A DNA stretch of 64,000 bases. Origin: Streptomyces purpureus. Lineage in GTDB: Bacteria; Actinomycetota; Actinomycetes; Streptomycetales; Streptomycetaceae. Position numbers and translations under genes: made by a program. The stretch is from the NCBI RefSeq assembly GCF_014648195.1, contig NZ_BMQQ01000003.1, positions 215,116-279,115 of the forward strand, in the 5' to 3' direction. Each line of letters starts with the position of its first letter. Within the stretch, counting starts at the first letter, position 1. Shown here in pieces: positions 8,820 to 17,761 of the stretch. The notes under the pieces are model-generated. The model had not been told where the DNA came from and made no database searches. It was given only the letters and a program-made list of their open reading frames with translations.

Positions 8820-9713
8820 ATGCGTCTGAGTACCGTGATCCTCCCGTCCCGTCGTTGGCACGAGGGTGGCCGCGAGGAGTGGGTCCGAGCCGAGCGGCTC
8901 GGTTTCCACGCCGCGTACACCTATGACCACCTTTCCTGGCGGACCTTCCGTGACGGCCCCTGGTTCGGGGCCGTACCCACCCTGACCGCCGCGGCCGCCG
9001 CCACCGAGCGGCTGCGCCTCGGCACGCTGGTGACCTCGCCGAACTTCCGGCACCCGGTCACGCTCGCCAAGGAACTGATCTCCCTCGACGACATCTCCGG
9101 CGGCCGGATCACCCTCGGCATCGGCGCCGGCGGCACCGGCTTCGACGCCACGGCGCTGGGGCAGGAGCCGTGGACGCCGCGGGAGCGGGCGGACCGGCTG
9201 GCCGAGTTCGTGCCCCTGCTCGACCGGCTGCTGACCGAGGACGTCGTCTCCCACCGCGGCACGTTCTACTCGGCCGAGGAGGCCCGCAACATCCCCGGCT
9301 GTGTGCAGCGGCCGCGGCTGCCCTTCGCGGTCGCCGCGACCGGGCCGCGTGGGCTGAAGCTGGCCGCGCGGTACGGCCAGGCGTGGGTGACGACGGGGGA
9401 TCCCAAGCTCTTCGAGACGGGGACGCCCGAGCAGTCCGTGGAGGCGATCCGTGGTCAGGCCGAGAAGCTGGAGAAGGCGTGCGTGGACATCGGCCGTGAT
9501 GTGCGGGAGCTGGACAAGATCCTGCTGACAGGCTTCACGCCGGACCGTCCGCTGGAGTCCTTCGAGGCCTTCGTGGACTTCGCGGGCCGTCACTTCGAGC
9601 TGGGCTTCACGGAGATCGTGATCCACGCGCCGATCGCGGACTCGGTCTTCGCGGCGGATCAGGCGGTGTTCGAGCGGATCGCCACGGAAGGCCTCTCCCA
9701 GCTGGGCGGGTGA
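8820..9713 (+). CDS. LLM-class flavin-dependent oxidoreductase
   Basis: The 297-residue product belongs to the luciferase-like monooxygenase (bacterial luciferase/F420-dependent) TIM-barrel family. Typical features are the N-terminal RLSTVILPSRRW strand, the LRLGTLVTSPNFRHPVTLAKE helix and the GGRITLGIGAGG loop that contacts the cofactor. In actinobacteria such proteins use FMN or F420; the cofactor and substrate cannot be told from the sequence. The ATG at 8820 closely follows a short leader shared with the divergent HAD gene. It is monocistronic, converging on a small conserved gene. Confidence 0.88.
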   Translation: MRLSTVILPSRRWHEGGREEWVRAERLGFHAAYTYDHLSWRTFRDGPWFGAVPTLTAAAAATERLRLGTLVTSPNFRHPVTLAKELISLDDISGGRITLGIGAGGTGFDATALGQEPWTPRERADRLAEFVPLLDRLLTEDVVSHRGTFYSAEEARNIPGCVQRPRLPFAVAATGPRGLKLAARYGQAWVTTGDPKLFETGTPEQSVEAIRGQAEKLEKACVDIGRDVRELDKILLTGFTPDRPLESFEAFVDFAGRHFELGFTEIVIHAPIADSVFAADQAVFERIATEGLSQLGG

Positions 9714-9762
9714 GGACCCTTCGCTCAAGAGGCGGTCGGGTCGGTCCGAGCGGTCGGGGCCC

Positions 9763-10218
9763 TCAGCGGCGGACCCGGCTGCTGAGCCAGCGGGTGAGCG
9801 TGCCGGTGAGGATGAGTTCCTTGTACGTCTCGTCCCCGGGCAGCGGCACGATCAGCCACCAGCCGGGCGGGAAGAACCTGCCCTTCACATAGGCCAGCTC
9901 GCTGTAGACGGAGCGGAGGAAGGCGGGGACGGAGTCGCGGGGGATGTCGTCGAACTCCGCTCCGTCGACGACGATCTTGGCGTCGTCCTCGGGGAAGAGC
10001 CGGACGGTGACGACGGGGGCGCCGCCGAGCTCGACGAACGCCTCGTGCGGGAGGGAGCCGTCCGGGTCGAAGACGGTGAAGGCTCCGGCCGACGTGCGCC
10101 GCGAGGTCTGGTCCGCTCCGATGTCCTCGGTGACCGCCATCTCGCGGTGGTACTCCTCGGCGACCTCGCGGATGGCGCGGACGGCGGACTCGGTGGTCGG
10201 CAGGTGCGGATGTCCCAT
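9763..10218 (-). CDS. Conserved small protein of unknown function
   Basis: The 151-residue product has no recognisable catalytic motif, no signal peptide and no membrane helix. It is acidic in the middle (FPEDDAKIVVDGAEFDDIPRDSVPAFL) and has an aromatic segment RFFPPGWWLIVPLPGD towards the C terminus. Codon use is the same as in neighbouring genes and the frame is fully open, so it looks like a true gene. The start at 10218 (MGHPHLP) is chosen over an ATG four codons upstream, but neither has a good ribosome site. It follows kptA on the same strand with about 60 bp between. Function unknown. Confidence 0.75.
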   Translation of the reverse strand: MGHPHLPTTESAVRAIREVAEEYHREMAVTEDIGADQTSRRTSAGAFTVFDPDGSLPHEAFVELGGAPVVTVRLFPEDDAKIVVDGAEFDDIPRDSVPAFLRSVYSELAYVKGRFFPPGWWLIVPLPGDETYKELILTGTLTRWLSSRVRR

Positions 10219-10282
10219 ACGGACGATCATGCCTGAGCGAGCATCACGGCGATGGCCGGGGAGCTGTGGAGTCGATCAGGCC

Positions 10283-10825
10283 TCAGCCGGGGAAGCGGAG
10301 GTACTCAGGTGGAACGGCCTCGGTGAGCCAGACGCCGTTGGCGCTGACGTGGAAGACGTGGCCGGTGCGGTGCATGGCTCCGGCGTCCACCGAGAGGACC
10401 ACCGGGCGGCCGCGGCGGGCGCCGACCCGGGTCGCGGTCTCCCGGTCGGGGGAGAGGTGCACATGGTGGCGGGCCATGGGGCGCAGGCCCTCGGCACGGA
10501 TCGCGTCCAGGGAGGCGGCCACCGTGCCGTGGTAGAGGTACGCGGGGGGCTCGGCGACCGGCAGGTCGAGGTCGACCTCGACGGTGTGGCCCTGGCTGGC
10601 GCGGATTCGGACGCCGTCGACGGCGAAGCGCCGTTTGTCGTTGACGGCGACCACATGATCCAGTTCGGCGCGGCTGATCGGGAAGCCGTGCGCGGCGGCG
10701 GCCCGCAGCAGTTCCTCGACCGGCACCCAGCCGTGGGGATCGAGAGTCAGCCCGATCCGTTCCGGCTGGTGGCGCAGGTGTTTCGAGAGGTATTTCGACA
10801 CCTTCACGGTGCGTCTGTCGTCCAT
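10283..10825 (-). CDS. kptA: RNA 2'-phosphotransferase, Tpt1/KptA family
   Basis: KptA transfers the 2'-phosphate from an RNA splice junction to NAD+, and some bacterial members ADP-ribosylate nucleic-acid ends. The 180-residue protein begins MDDRRTVKVSKYLSKHLRHQPE, carrying the conserved K-x-L-S-x-x-L-R-H motif. It continues with a winged-helix half and an ADP-ribosyltransferase half with LYHGT and RHHVHLSPD. All key His and Arg positions visible by eye are present. The physiological role in bacteria that lack spliceosomal-type tRNA splicing is unclear. The ATG at 10825 was chosen because the frame upstream reads into the DnaA-box region. Confidence 0.92.
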   Translation of the reverse strand: MDDRRTVKVSKYLSKHLRHQPERIGLTLDPHGWVPVEELLRAAAAHGFPISRAELDHVVAVNDKRRFAVDGVRIRASQGHTVEVDLDLPVAEPPAYLYHGTVAASLDAIRAEGLRPMARHHVHLSPDRETATRVGARRGRPVVLSVDAGAMHRTGHVFHVSANGVWLTEAVPPEYLRFPG

Positions 10826-10925
10826 CGGGCCAGGATGCCGGAGCCCGGCGTCCGTCGGCCACGCAAAAAACGCCTCGGAAGAGAGGTGCGTGAAAGGGAC
10901 ATGGTCGAATAGGAGTGAAGATGTT

Positions 10926-10979
10926 TGGTCCACAACCAAGTGGAGTTATCCACAGGGGAATTGGCGATTCTGTGGACAA
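10926..10979. promoter_or_regulatory. Group of three DnaA boxes
   Basis: The 167-bp gap between merR and kptA contains TTATCCACA at 10946-10954 (+), TTGTCCACA at 10971-10979 (minus strand, the preferred Streptomyces box) and a one-mismatch TGGTCCACA at 10926-10934. The two perfect boxes face each other with 16 bp between them. Such groups outside oriC can titrate DnaA or regulate genes. Confidence 0.75.
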
Positions 10980-10992
10980 CCGGCCAGTGTTA

Positions 10993-11934
10993 TCAGGGCC
11001 TTTGGTCAACTTGACTGCTCTGGCGATGCTTTGACGAGAGTGCGTCCAATGTCCGGGACTGCACCTCTCGTTCAGTCGCTGCGGCGATGAACGCGGCGAC
11101 ATTGTCCGGGCCAACCAGAGCCTGTACGGCCCGGATTGTCGATGCCGGGAGCGCCACCGGACGGGGCTCGTCGTCCGGCAGGGGCGGGGCATGCGGCGCG
11201 AGGTGGTGCTGGAGGTGCCGGGTGGCGAACAGCCGCATCGCGCGGGCGAGTTCGGCGTCGACGGTCTGCTGGGCGAGCGGCCTCAGACGCCGCACCATCG
11301 ACGCGGCCTCGGCCGCATCCGCGTCCGTCGGAGGCCGGTGCTCCAGATAGCGGGCGAAAACGTGCTCGGTGGTGAACTCCAGGAAGCGGGAGGCGATGTG
11401 CTCCACCTGGCCGCGAAGTTCCTTCAGGTGACCGGCGATCGCTGCGAGCGGGACGCCCGCCGCGTACAACTCGGCTGCGACCGCCAGCTCTTGGGGGCTC
11501 GGCACGAGGAACTCGCCGTCCGTGCCCGGTATCGGCTCCAGGACGCCGAGCTCGACCGCCTCGCGTACGGCCTCCTCGTCCGGTGAGCCGCCGAAGGTGG
11601 CGTCCAGCTCGGCCCGGGAGATGCGGTCGGCCTTCTCGTCCGTCCACGGGCCGTCGACCTCGGCGACCAGGCCGAGCACCCCGCCGAGTCCCCGTCCCGC
11701 GTCCCAGGCCTCCAGCAGCTCCTTGATGGAGGCGAGCGTGTAGCCGCGGTCCAGGAGATCGGCGATCTGGCGCAGCCGCGCGAGATGCGTGTCCCCGTAC
11801 ACGTTGGACCGGCCGCGCCGCTGCGGCTTCGGCAGCAGGCCCCGGTCCTGATAGGCCCGAATCGTGCGGACCGTGGCGCCGCTGTGGTGCGCCAGGTCCT
11901 CGATCCGGTACTCGGCTGTGATCTGGTCGGACAC
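10993..11934 (-). CDS. MerR-family transcriptional regulator
   Basis: This 313-residue regulator has an N-terminal MerR winged helix: YRIEDLAHHSGATVRTIRAYQDRGLLP and the wing RRGRSNVYGDTHLARLRQI, followed by a helical region for dimerisation and effector sensing. The long C-terminal part (about 220 residues) is larger than in metal-sensing MerR proteins and has no obvious cysteine metal site, so a small-molecule ligand is more likely. The GTG at 11934 is placed after GAGGGAG. A longer open frame upstream overlaps a terminator hairpin and is not credible. It is transcribed in the same direction as the EphD-type gene but separated from it by that hairpin. Confidence 0.88.
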   Translation of the reverse strand: MSDQITAEYRIEDLAHHSGATVRTIRAYQDRGLLPKPQRRGRSNVYGDTHLARLRQIADLLDRGYTLASIKELLEAWDAGRGLGGVLGLVAEVDGPWTDEKADRISRAELDATFGGSPDEEAVREAVELGVLEPIPGTDGEFLVPSPQELAVAAELYAAGVPLAAIAGHLKELRGQVEHIASRFLEFTTEHVFARYLEHRPPTDADAAEAASMVRRLRPLAQQTVDAELARAMRLFATRHLQHHLAPHAPPLPDDEPRPVALPASTIRAVQALVGPDNVAAFIAAATEREVQSRTLDALSSKHRQSSQVDQRP

Positions 11935-12082
11935 GCCCGCTCCCTCTACCCCGTCGCGGCGCGGCCCACCGCTCCCGCCGCCGCCAGGGCCACAGGCCAG
12001 GACGCCGGGCATCCGGCGGCCTCGCTCGGCGAACCCTCCTGCGAGGGATGGTACGACCGCCGGAAGACGCGGGGTATGGCCG

Positions 12083-12106
12083 CGCCCGGCCGGCACCGGC
12101 CGGGCG
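12083..12106 (-). terminator. Perfect 11-bp hairpin downstream of the EphD-type gene
   Basis: CGCCCGGCCGG and CCGGCCGGGCG are separated by CA. The hairpin lies 34 bp past the stop of the minus-strand EphD-type gene and before merR. It is very stable but lacks a T-run, as is common in Streptomyces. Confidence 0.65.
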
Positions 12107-12139
12107 GCAGCCCCTTGACGTCAACAGGCCGGGCGCCGC

Positions 12140-13906
12140 TCATGACGGTGGCGTCAGCCGCGCGAGCGCGCGCAGGGCCTTGGGCGTCAGCCGGGACAGC
12201 AGGTGCGCGCCGCGCGCCTCCGGGGTCACCGGCACCACCGCCTGGTTGCGCACCACGGCCCGCAGGATGGCATCGGCCACCTTCTCCGGCGGATAGTTCC
12301 GCAGGCCGTAGAGCCTGGACGCCTGCTTCTGCCGGCGCTTCTGCTCCTCCTCGCCGACTCCGGCGAACCGGGCCGTGGCGGTGATGTTGGTGTTGACGAT
12401 GCCCGGGCATATCGCCGTGACCCCGATGCCCTGGCCGGCCAGCTCGGCGCGCAGGCACTCGCTCAGCATCAGGACCGCCGCCTTGGAGGCGCCGTAGGCG
12501 GGCAGGAGGCGCGAGGGCTGGAAGGCTGCGGCGGACGCGGTGTTGACGATATGACCGCCCTGTCCCCGGTCGGCCATCTGCTTGCCGAAGACGCGGCAGC
12601 CGTGGATGACCCCCCAGAGGTTGACGTCGAGGACCCTCTTCCAGTCCTCGCTCGTCGTGTCGAAGAACGACCCCGACAGGCCGATCCCGGCGTTGTTCAC
12701 CAGCACGTCGACCACGCCGTACTCGCCGGCGACCTTCTCGGCGAGCTTCTCCATCGCCTGCTCGTCACTGACGTCGACGGTCTCGGCCCATGCCTCGGGC
12801 GCGCCGATCAGCCGCGCCATCTCGGCCGTGCGGAGCGCGCTCTCGCCGTCGCGGTCCACGGCGACGACCCGCGCGCCCGCCTCGGCGAAGGCGAAGGCGG
12901 TGGCCCGGCCGATGCCGCTGCCCGCACCCGTGACCAGCACGAGCTGCCCGCCGAACCGCTCGGCGTACGTGCCGCGAGGGGCCGTGGCCGGGGCCTTGGC
13001 GGCCGGGTCCTCGTGGGTCGTCACGAACTCCGCGATCCAGGCCGCCAGCTGGTCGGGCCGGGTCCGCGGCACCCAGTGCTTGGCGGGCATGGTGCGCCGG
13101 GTGAGCTGGGGCGCCCACCGCTCCAGGTCGTCGTAGAGCCGCTCGGAGAGGAAGGCGTCGCCGGTGGGAGTGATCAGCTGCACCGGGGCGTGGGCGTACG
13201 CGTCCGGGCGGGGGCGGCGCAGCCGGGCGCGGACGTTGTCGCGGTACAGCCAGGTGCCGTGTGCGGCGTCCGTCGGCAGCGAGGAGGTCGGGTAGTCGCC
13301 GGTCGCGATCTTCTCGACCCGCTGGAGGATCTTCGGCCACCGCTTGCCGAGGGGGCCGCGCCAGGCGAGCTCCGGCAGCGCCGGGGTGTGCAGCGCGTAC
13401 ACGTACCAGGACTTGGCGCCCTGGCCGAGGAGCTGGCCGACGCGCCGCGGCGTGGGGCGGGTCATCCGCTGCTTGATCCAGTGCCCGAAATGGTCGAGGG
13501 AGGGCCCGGACATCGAGGTGAAGGAGGCGATCCGGCCCTCGGTGCGCTTGACCGTCACGAACTCCCACGCCTGCACGGAGCCCCAGTCGTGGCCGACGAG
13601 ATGGACCGGCCGGTCCGGGCTGACCGCGTCCGCGACCGCCAGGAAGTCGTCGGTGAGCTTCTCCAGCGTGAAGCCGCCGCGCAGCGGGGCCGGCGCGGTC
13701 GAGCGGCCGTGGCCGCGGACGTCGTACAGCACCACATGGAAACGGTCCGCGAGCCGGGCCGCGACCTGCGACCAGACCTCCTTGGAGTCCGGGTAGCCGT
13801 GCACCAGCAGGACGGTGGGCCGGCTCTCGTCGCCCAGCTCGGCGACGCACAGCTCGATCCCGCCCGTCCGCACCCAGCGCTCCCGCGCGCCCTCCATCGG
13901 CATCAC
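12140..13906 (-). CDS. Alpha/beta hydrolase-SDR fusion (EphD-type)
   Basis: This 588-residue protein joins two enzymes. The N-terminal half (about 1-285) is an alpha/beta hydrolase of the epoxide-hydrolase type, with the oxyanion motif VHGYPDS, nucleophile elbow VGHDWGS (Asp nucleophile) and a late catalytic His in MPAKHWVPR. The C-terminal half (about 300-588) is a short-chain dehydrogenase with TGAGSGIG, NNAG and YGASK. The same arrangement is known from M. tuberculosis EphD, linked to cell-envelope lipid metabolism. The substrate in Streptomyces is unknown. The start codon overlaps the stop of the upstream M24 gene by 4 bp, so they are translationally coupled. Confidence 0.9.
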   Translation of the reverse strand: MMPMEGARERWVRTGGIELCVAELGDESRPTVLLVHGYPDSKEVWSQVAARLADRFHVVLYDVRGHGRSTAPAPLRGGFTLEKLTDDFLAVADAVSPDRPVHLVGHDWGSVQAWEFVTVKRTEGRIASFTSMSGPSLDHFGHWIKQRMTRPTPRRVGQLLGQGAKSWYVYALHTPALPELAWRGPLGKRWPKILQRVEKIATGDYPTSSLPTDAAHGTWLYRDNVRARLRRPRPDAYAHAPVQLITPTGDAFLSERLYDDLERWAPQLTRRTMPAKHWVPRTRPDQLAAWIAEFVTTHEDPAAKAPATAPRGTYAERFGGQLVLVTGAGSGIGRATAFAFAEAGARVVAVDRDGESALRTAEMARLIGAPEAWAETVDVSDEQAMEKLAEKVAGEYGVVDVLVNNAGIGLSGSFFDTTSEDWKRVLDVNLWGVIHGCRVFGKQMADRGQGGHIVNTASAAAFQPSRLLPAYGASKAAVLMLSECLRAELAGQGIGVTAICPGIVNTNITATARFAGVGEEEQKRRQKQASRLYGLRNYPPEKVADAILRAVVRNQAVVPVTPEARGAHLLSRLTPKALRALARLTPPS

Positions 13907-14745
13907 AGACCCTCCGCCCAGCGCCGCACATGCGGCAGATCGTCATCCAGCCAGAACGCGCTCTGCCCGGGATCCCTGGAGTCCGTGACGACCAGGATCT
14001 CCTCGAACTTCGCGCCCGTACCCCGGAATCCGAGGTGGGGCTCGACCGCCCACAGCCCCGGCCGGGGCGGGTGGTCGGAGAACTTGTACGGCGACCACAG
14101 CGGCGACCAGCCGTCCCGGTGGCCATGGACCGCGTCGCTCGCCAGGCCCTTCAGCGACTGGGTGCCGAACCCGAACAGCGTCGGCGACCAGCGGCGCTCC
14201 TTCACCCGGTCGATCTTGTGGGCGATCACGCCGAAGGGATAGGCGCGGTGCCGGTTGGCATAACCCTGGCGGACCATGAGCCGGTCCACGTCCTCGTAGA
14301 TCTCCCGCAGCGTGCGGCGCTCGCGCACCTCGCGCAGGATCAGCTCGCGGTGGTCCTTGAGATCGGCGAGCAGCTTGTCGTGCACGGGGTTGAGGCCCAG
14401 GCAGCCGGAGTACCCGATGTCGGCGGTGTAGCCCTTGTGGACCGGGGCCATGTCGAGGATGAACGGCATCCCCGGCTCCAGCCTCCGGTTCGTCGGGAAG
14501 AACTGCAGTGGTATCCGGAAGTTGACGAAGGCCGTGCGGTCGCCGAACCACGCGAAGGGGAGGTGGAACCAGTCGCGCACGCCGCGCTCACGCAGCCACT
14601 CGCGCTGCATCCGCGCCGCCTCGCGCTCGGTGACGCCCGGCTTGAGCTGCGCCGCGACCGCCTCCGCGCACTCGTAGGAGAGGCGCTGCACTTCCCTGAA
14701 CCCCCGCAGTTCCGCGGTCAGTTCGCTCTTCACTGCTGAGGCCAT
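13903..14745 (-). CDS. M24-family metallopeptidase-like protein
   Basis: The 280-residue product has the creatinase/methionine-aminopeptidase (pita-bread) fold of the M24 family. FILDMAPVHKGYTADIGYSG provides the first two metal-binding aspartates, and LWAVEPHLGFRGTGAKFEEILVV gives the final Glu pair. The central metal-ligand His may lie in YPFGVIAHKIDR. Members include Xaa-Pro dipeptidases and non-peptidase relatives, so a peptidase activity is likely but not certain. It is first in a two-gene operon with the EphD-type fusion (ATGA overlap) and diverges from the ABC operon. Confidence 0.85.
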   Translation of the reverse strand: MASAVKSELTAELRGFREVQRLSYECAEAVAAQLKPGVTEREAARMQREWLRERGVRDWFHLPFAWFGDRTAFVNFRIPLQFFPTNRRLEPGMPFILDMAPVHKGYTADIGYSGCLGLNPVHDKLLADLKDHRELILREVRERRTLREIYEDVDRLMVRQGYANRHRAYPFGVIAHKIDRVKERRWSPTLFGFGTQSLKGLASDAVHGHRDGWSPLWSPYKFSDHPPRPGLWAVEPHLGFRGTGAKFEEILVVTDSRDPGQSAFWLDDDLPHVRRWAEGL

Positions 14746-14974
14746 GCCACCCGTCCGTCCCTTGCGGTACGTGGTCGTAACTTGACACTGATGAATGTGA
14801 CAATGCCCGGCGGCTACGTCAAGAGCCGTGCGGAAGCCTGTGGAAACCCGTCGCCGCCGAGGTCCGGGAACGACTTTCGTAGGTTTCCCCTTACGGGTTC
14901 GTACACCTGAGGTCGGAGAGGGATCGAGCCGTTGGGCTGACGCCCGCTGTGGTCTGCGCCACTACCTTCGAAGG

Positions 14975-15946
14975 GTGACTGTGATCGCGACCGAAAGCCT
15001 CAGCAAGCGGTTCCCCCGGGTGACCGCTCTCGACCGGCTCTCCCTGGACATCGGGCCCGGTGTGACCGGACTGGTGGGTGCCAACGGAGCCGGCAAGTCC
15101 ACAATGATCAAGATTCTGCTCGGTCTGTCCCCCGCCACGGAGGGCCGCGCCGAGGTGCTCGGCCTCGACGTCGCCACCTCCGGCGCCGCCATCCGCGAGC
15201 GGGTGGGCTACATGCCCGAGCACGACTGCCTCCCGCCCGACGTCTCGGCCACCGAGCTCGTCGTCCACATGGCCCGGATGTCCGGCCTGCCCGCCACGGC
15301 CGCCCGTGAGCGGACCGCCGACACCCTGCGCCACGTCGGTCTGTACGAGGAGCGCTACCGCCCCATCGGCGGCTACTCGACCGGCATGAAGCAGCGCGTG
15401 AAGCTCGCGCAGGCCCTGGTCCACGACCCCAAGCTGGTCCTCCTCGACGAGCCCACCAACGGCCTCGACCCGGTCGGCCGCGACGAGATGCTGGGCCTGA
15501 TCCGCCGGGTCTGGACGGACTTCGGGATCTCTGTCCTGGTCACCTCGCACCTCCTCGGTGAGCTGGAGCGCACCTGCGACCACGTGGTCGTGATCGACGG
15601 CGGCCGGCTGCTGCGCTCCAGCTCCACCAGCGACTTCACCCAGACCACCGCCACCCTCGCGGTCGAGGTCACCGACTCCGACACCCACCCCGACGGCACG
15701 CGGGCCCTGCGCGAGGCCCTGACCGCCGCCGGCATCACCCTCCATGCGGGCGTGGAGGACGGACTGCCCGGCGCCGGGCACATCCTGCTCCTCGAGGCCA
15801 CCGGCGAGGAGACGTACGACCTCGTCCGCGACACCGTCGCCGACCTGGGCCTCGGGCTCGTACGCATGGAGCAGCGCCGCCACCACATCGCCGAGGTGTT
15901 CCGCCCCCAGCAGGCGAACCAGCAGGAGGAGGTGCCGACGCGATGA
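14975..15946 (+). CDS. ABC transporter ATP-binding protein (first pair)
   Basis: This 323-residue ATPase belongs to the CcmA/ABC-2 drug and lipid exporter group. Walker A is GANGAGKST, the signature YSTGMKQRVKLAQAL and Walker B LVLLDEPTNGLD, followed by the switch histidine in VTSHLLGELE. A C-terminal accessory domain of about 90 residues follows. The GTG at 14975 is chosen because homology starts at once (VIATESLSKRFPRVTALD); another GTG lies 6 nt further on. It is the first gene of a four-gene operon of two ATPase/permease pairs, and its stop overlaps the permease start by 4 bp. Cargo is unknown. Confidence 0.92.
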   Translation: MTVIATESLSKRFPRVTALDRLSLDIGPGVTGLVGANGAGKSTMIKILLGLSPATEGRAEVLGLDVATSGAAIRERVGYMPEHDCLPPDVSATELVVHMARMSGLPATAARERTADTLRHVGLYEERYRPIGGYSTGMKQRVKLAQALVHDPKLVLLDEPTNGLDPVGRDEMLGLIRRVWTDFGISVLVTSHLLGELERTCDHVVVIDGGRLLRSSSTSDFTQTTATLAVEVTDSDTHPDGTRALREALTAAGITLHAGVEDGLPGAGHILLLEATGEETYDLVRDTVADLGLGLVRMEQRRHHIAEVFRPQQANQQEEVPTR

Positions 15947-16839
15947 GCATCGAGACCACCCGCACGGAAACCACCCAGATCCACAACATCGGCTACCGCA
16001 ACTACGACGGGCCGCGCCTCGGCCGCGCCTACGCGCGCCGTTCGCTCTTCTCGCAGTCCCTGCGCGGTGCGTACGGCCTCGGCCGGAGCGCCAAGTCCAA
16101 GGTGCTGCCGATGATCCTGTTCGCCGTGATGTGCGTGCCGGCGGCGATCATCGTGGCGGTGGCGGTCGCCACCAAGATGAAGGACCTGCCGCTGGACTAC
16201 ACGCGGTACGCGATCTTCACGCAGGCCCTCATCGGCCTCTACCTGGCCGCCCAGGCGCCCCAGTCCGTCTCCCGCGACCTGCGGTTCAAGACGGTCCCGC
16301 TGTACTTCTCCCGCCCGATCGAGCGCGTCGACTACGTCCTCGCCAAGTTCGGCGCGATGGCCGGCGCGCTGTTCATCCTCACCGCGTCGCCGCTGGTCAT
16401 CCTGTACATCGGCTCGCTGCTGGCGAAGATGGACTTCGCCGACCAGTCCAAGGGATTCGGCCAGGGCCTGGTCTCGGTGGCGCTGCTCTCGCTCCTCTTC
16501 GGCGGAATCGGCCTGGTCATGGCCGCGCTGACACCGCGCCGCGGATTCGGCGTCGCCGCCGTCATCGCCACGCTGGTGATCTCCTACGGCGCGGTCACCA
16601 CCCTCCAGGGCATCGCCTACGGCACCGACAACATCGACGCCATCAAGTGGATGGGCCTCTTCTCCCCCATCACGCTGATCGACGGGGTCCAGACCGCCTT
16701 CCTCGGCGCCACGTCCTCCTTCCCGGCGGGCGCGGGACCCTCCGCCGGGCTCGGCGCGCTCTATCTGCTGGTCGTCCTCGCGCTGATCCTTGGCTCGTAC
16801 GCCGTGCTGATGCGCCGCTACCGAAAGGTCGGGCTGTGA
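15943..16839 (+). CDS. ABC-2 type permease (first pair)
   Basis: This 298-residue integral membrane protein has about six hydrophobic helices, starting with VLPMILFAVMCVPAAIIVAVAVA, and a soluble N terminus of about 55 residues (IGYRNYDGPRLGR). It is the membrane partner of the ATPase encoded immediately upstream (4-bp ATGA overlap). Its own stop overlaps the GTG start of the second ATPase (GTGA), so all four genes are coupled. It is of the ABC-2 exporter type; whether the two permeases form one heteromeric channel or two separate exporters cannot be told. Confidence 0.88.
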   Translation: MSIETTRTETTQIHNIGYRNYDGPRLGRAYARRSLFSQSLRGAYGLGRSAKSKVLPMILFAVMCVPAAIIVAVAVATKMKDLPLDYTRYAIFTQALIGLYLAAQAPQSVSRDLRFKTVPLYFSRPIERVDYVLAKFGAMAGALFILTASPLVILYIGSLLAKMDFADQSKGFGQGLVSVALLSLLFGGIGLVMAALTPRRGFGVAAVIATLVISYGAVTTLQGIAYGTDNIDAIKWMGLFSPITLIDGVQTAFLGATSSFPAGAGPSAGLGALYLLVVLALILGSYAVLMRRYRKVGL

Positions 16840-17747
16840 CAACCCTCAACATCGAGCACGCTTCGCGGTGGTTCGGGAATGTCGTGGCCGTCAACGACGT
16901 GACCATGACCATCGGCCCCGGAGTCACCGGCCTCCTCGGCCCCAACGGCGCCGGGAAGTCCACCCTCATCAACATGATGGGCGGCTTCCTCGCCCCCTCC
17001 ACCGGCACCGTCACCCTCGACGGGGAGACGATCTGGCGCAACGAGTCCGTCTACCGCCAGATCGGCGTGGTGCCCGAGCGGGAGGCGATGTACGACTTCC
17101 TCACCGGCTACGAATTCGTCGTCGCCAACGCCGAACTCCACGGCCTCGGCAAGGCGGAGGCGCGCAAGGCCCTCGCGACGGTCGAGATGGAGTACGCCCA
17201 GGACCGCAAGATCGGCACGTACAGCAAGGGCATGCGCCAGCGCGTGAAGATGGCCTCGGCCCTTGTCCACGATCCCGCGGTGCTCCTGCTCGACGAGCCG
17301 TTCAACGGCATGGACCCGCGCCAGCGCATGCAGTTGATGGATCTGCTGCGACGGATGGGCACGGAGGGGCGCACGGTGCTCTTCTCCTCGCACATCCTGG
17401 AAGAGGTCGAGCAACTCGCCTCCCACATCGAGGTGATCGTGGCGGGACGGCACGCGGCCTCCGGCGACTTCCGCAAGATCCGCCGCCTGATGACGGACCG
17501 CCCGCACCGCTATCTCGTACGGTCCAGCGACGACCGGGCGCTGGCCGCCGCGCTGATCGCCGACCCGTCGACGGCCGGCATCGAGGTGGACATGGCCGAG
17601 GGCGCGCTGCGCATCCAGGCCGTGGACTTCGGCCGGTTCACCGAGCTCCTGCCGCGGGTCGCCCGGGCGCACGGCATCCGGCTGCTGACGGTCTCGCCCT
17701 CGGACGAGTCCCTCGAGTCGGTCTTCTCGTACCTCGTAGCGGCCTGA
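16836..17747 (+). CDS. ABC transporter ATP-binding protein (second pair)
   Basis: The 303-residue ATPase shows Walker A GPNGAGKST, signature YSKGMRQRVKMASAL and Walker B VLLLDEPFNGMD with SSHILEEVE after it. It is a paralogue of the ATPase at 14975-15946, and both share the N-terminal theme of ABC-2 drug-export ATPases. The GTG at 16836 overlaps the TGA of the preceding permease, which fixes the start; upstream in-frame sequence is a shadow of that permease. The product pairs with the permease that follows 14 nt later. Confidence 0.92.
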   Translation: MTTLNIEHASRWFGNVVAVNDVTMTIGPGVTGLLGPNGAGKSTLINMMGGFLAPSTGTVTLDGETIWRNESVYRQIGVVPEREAMYDFLTGYEFVVANAELHGLGKAEARKALATVEMEYAQDRKIGTYSKGMRQRVKMASALVHDPAVLLLDEPFNGMDPRQRMQLMDLLRRMGTEGRTVLFSSHILEEVEQLASHIEVIVAGRHAASGDFRKIRRLMTDRPHRYLVRSSDDRALAAALIADPSTAGIEVDMAEGALRIQAVDFGRFTELLPRVARAHGIRLLTVSPSDESLESVFSYLVAA

Positions 17748-17761
17748 AAGGAGCCTGACCG

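Noticed and set aside
12203..14242. A 679-codon plus-strand open frame opposite the EphD-type and M24 genes
   Set aside because: It crosses two real genes that have catalytic motifs on the minus strand, and it has no recognisable domain itself.
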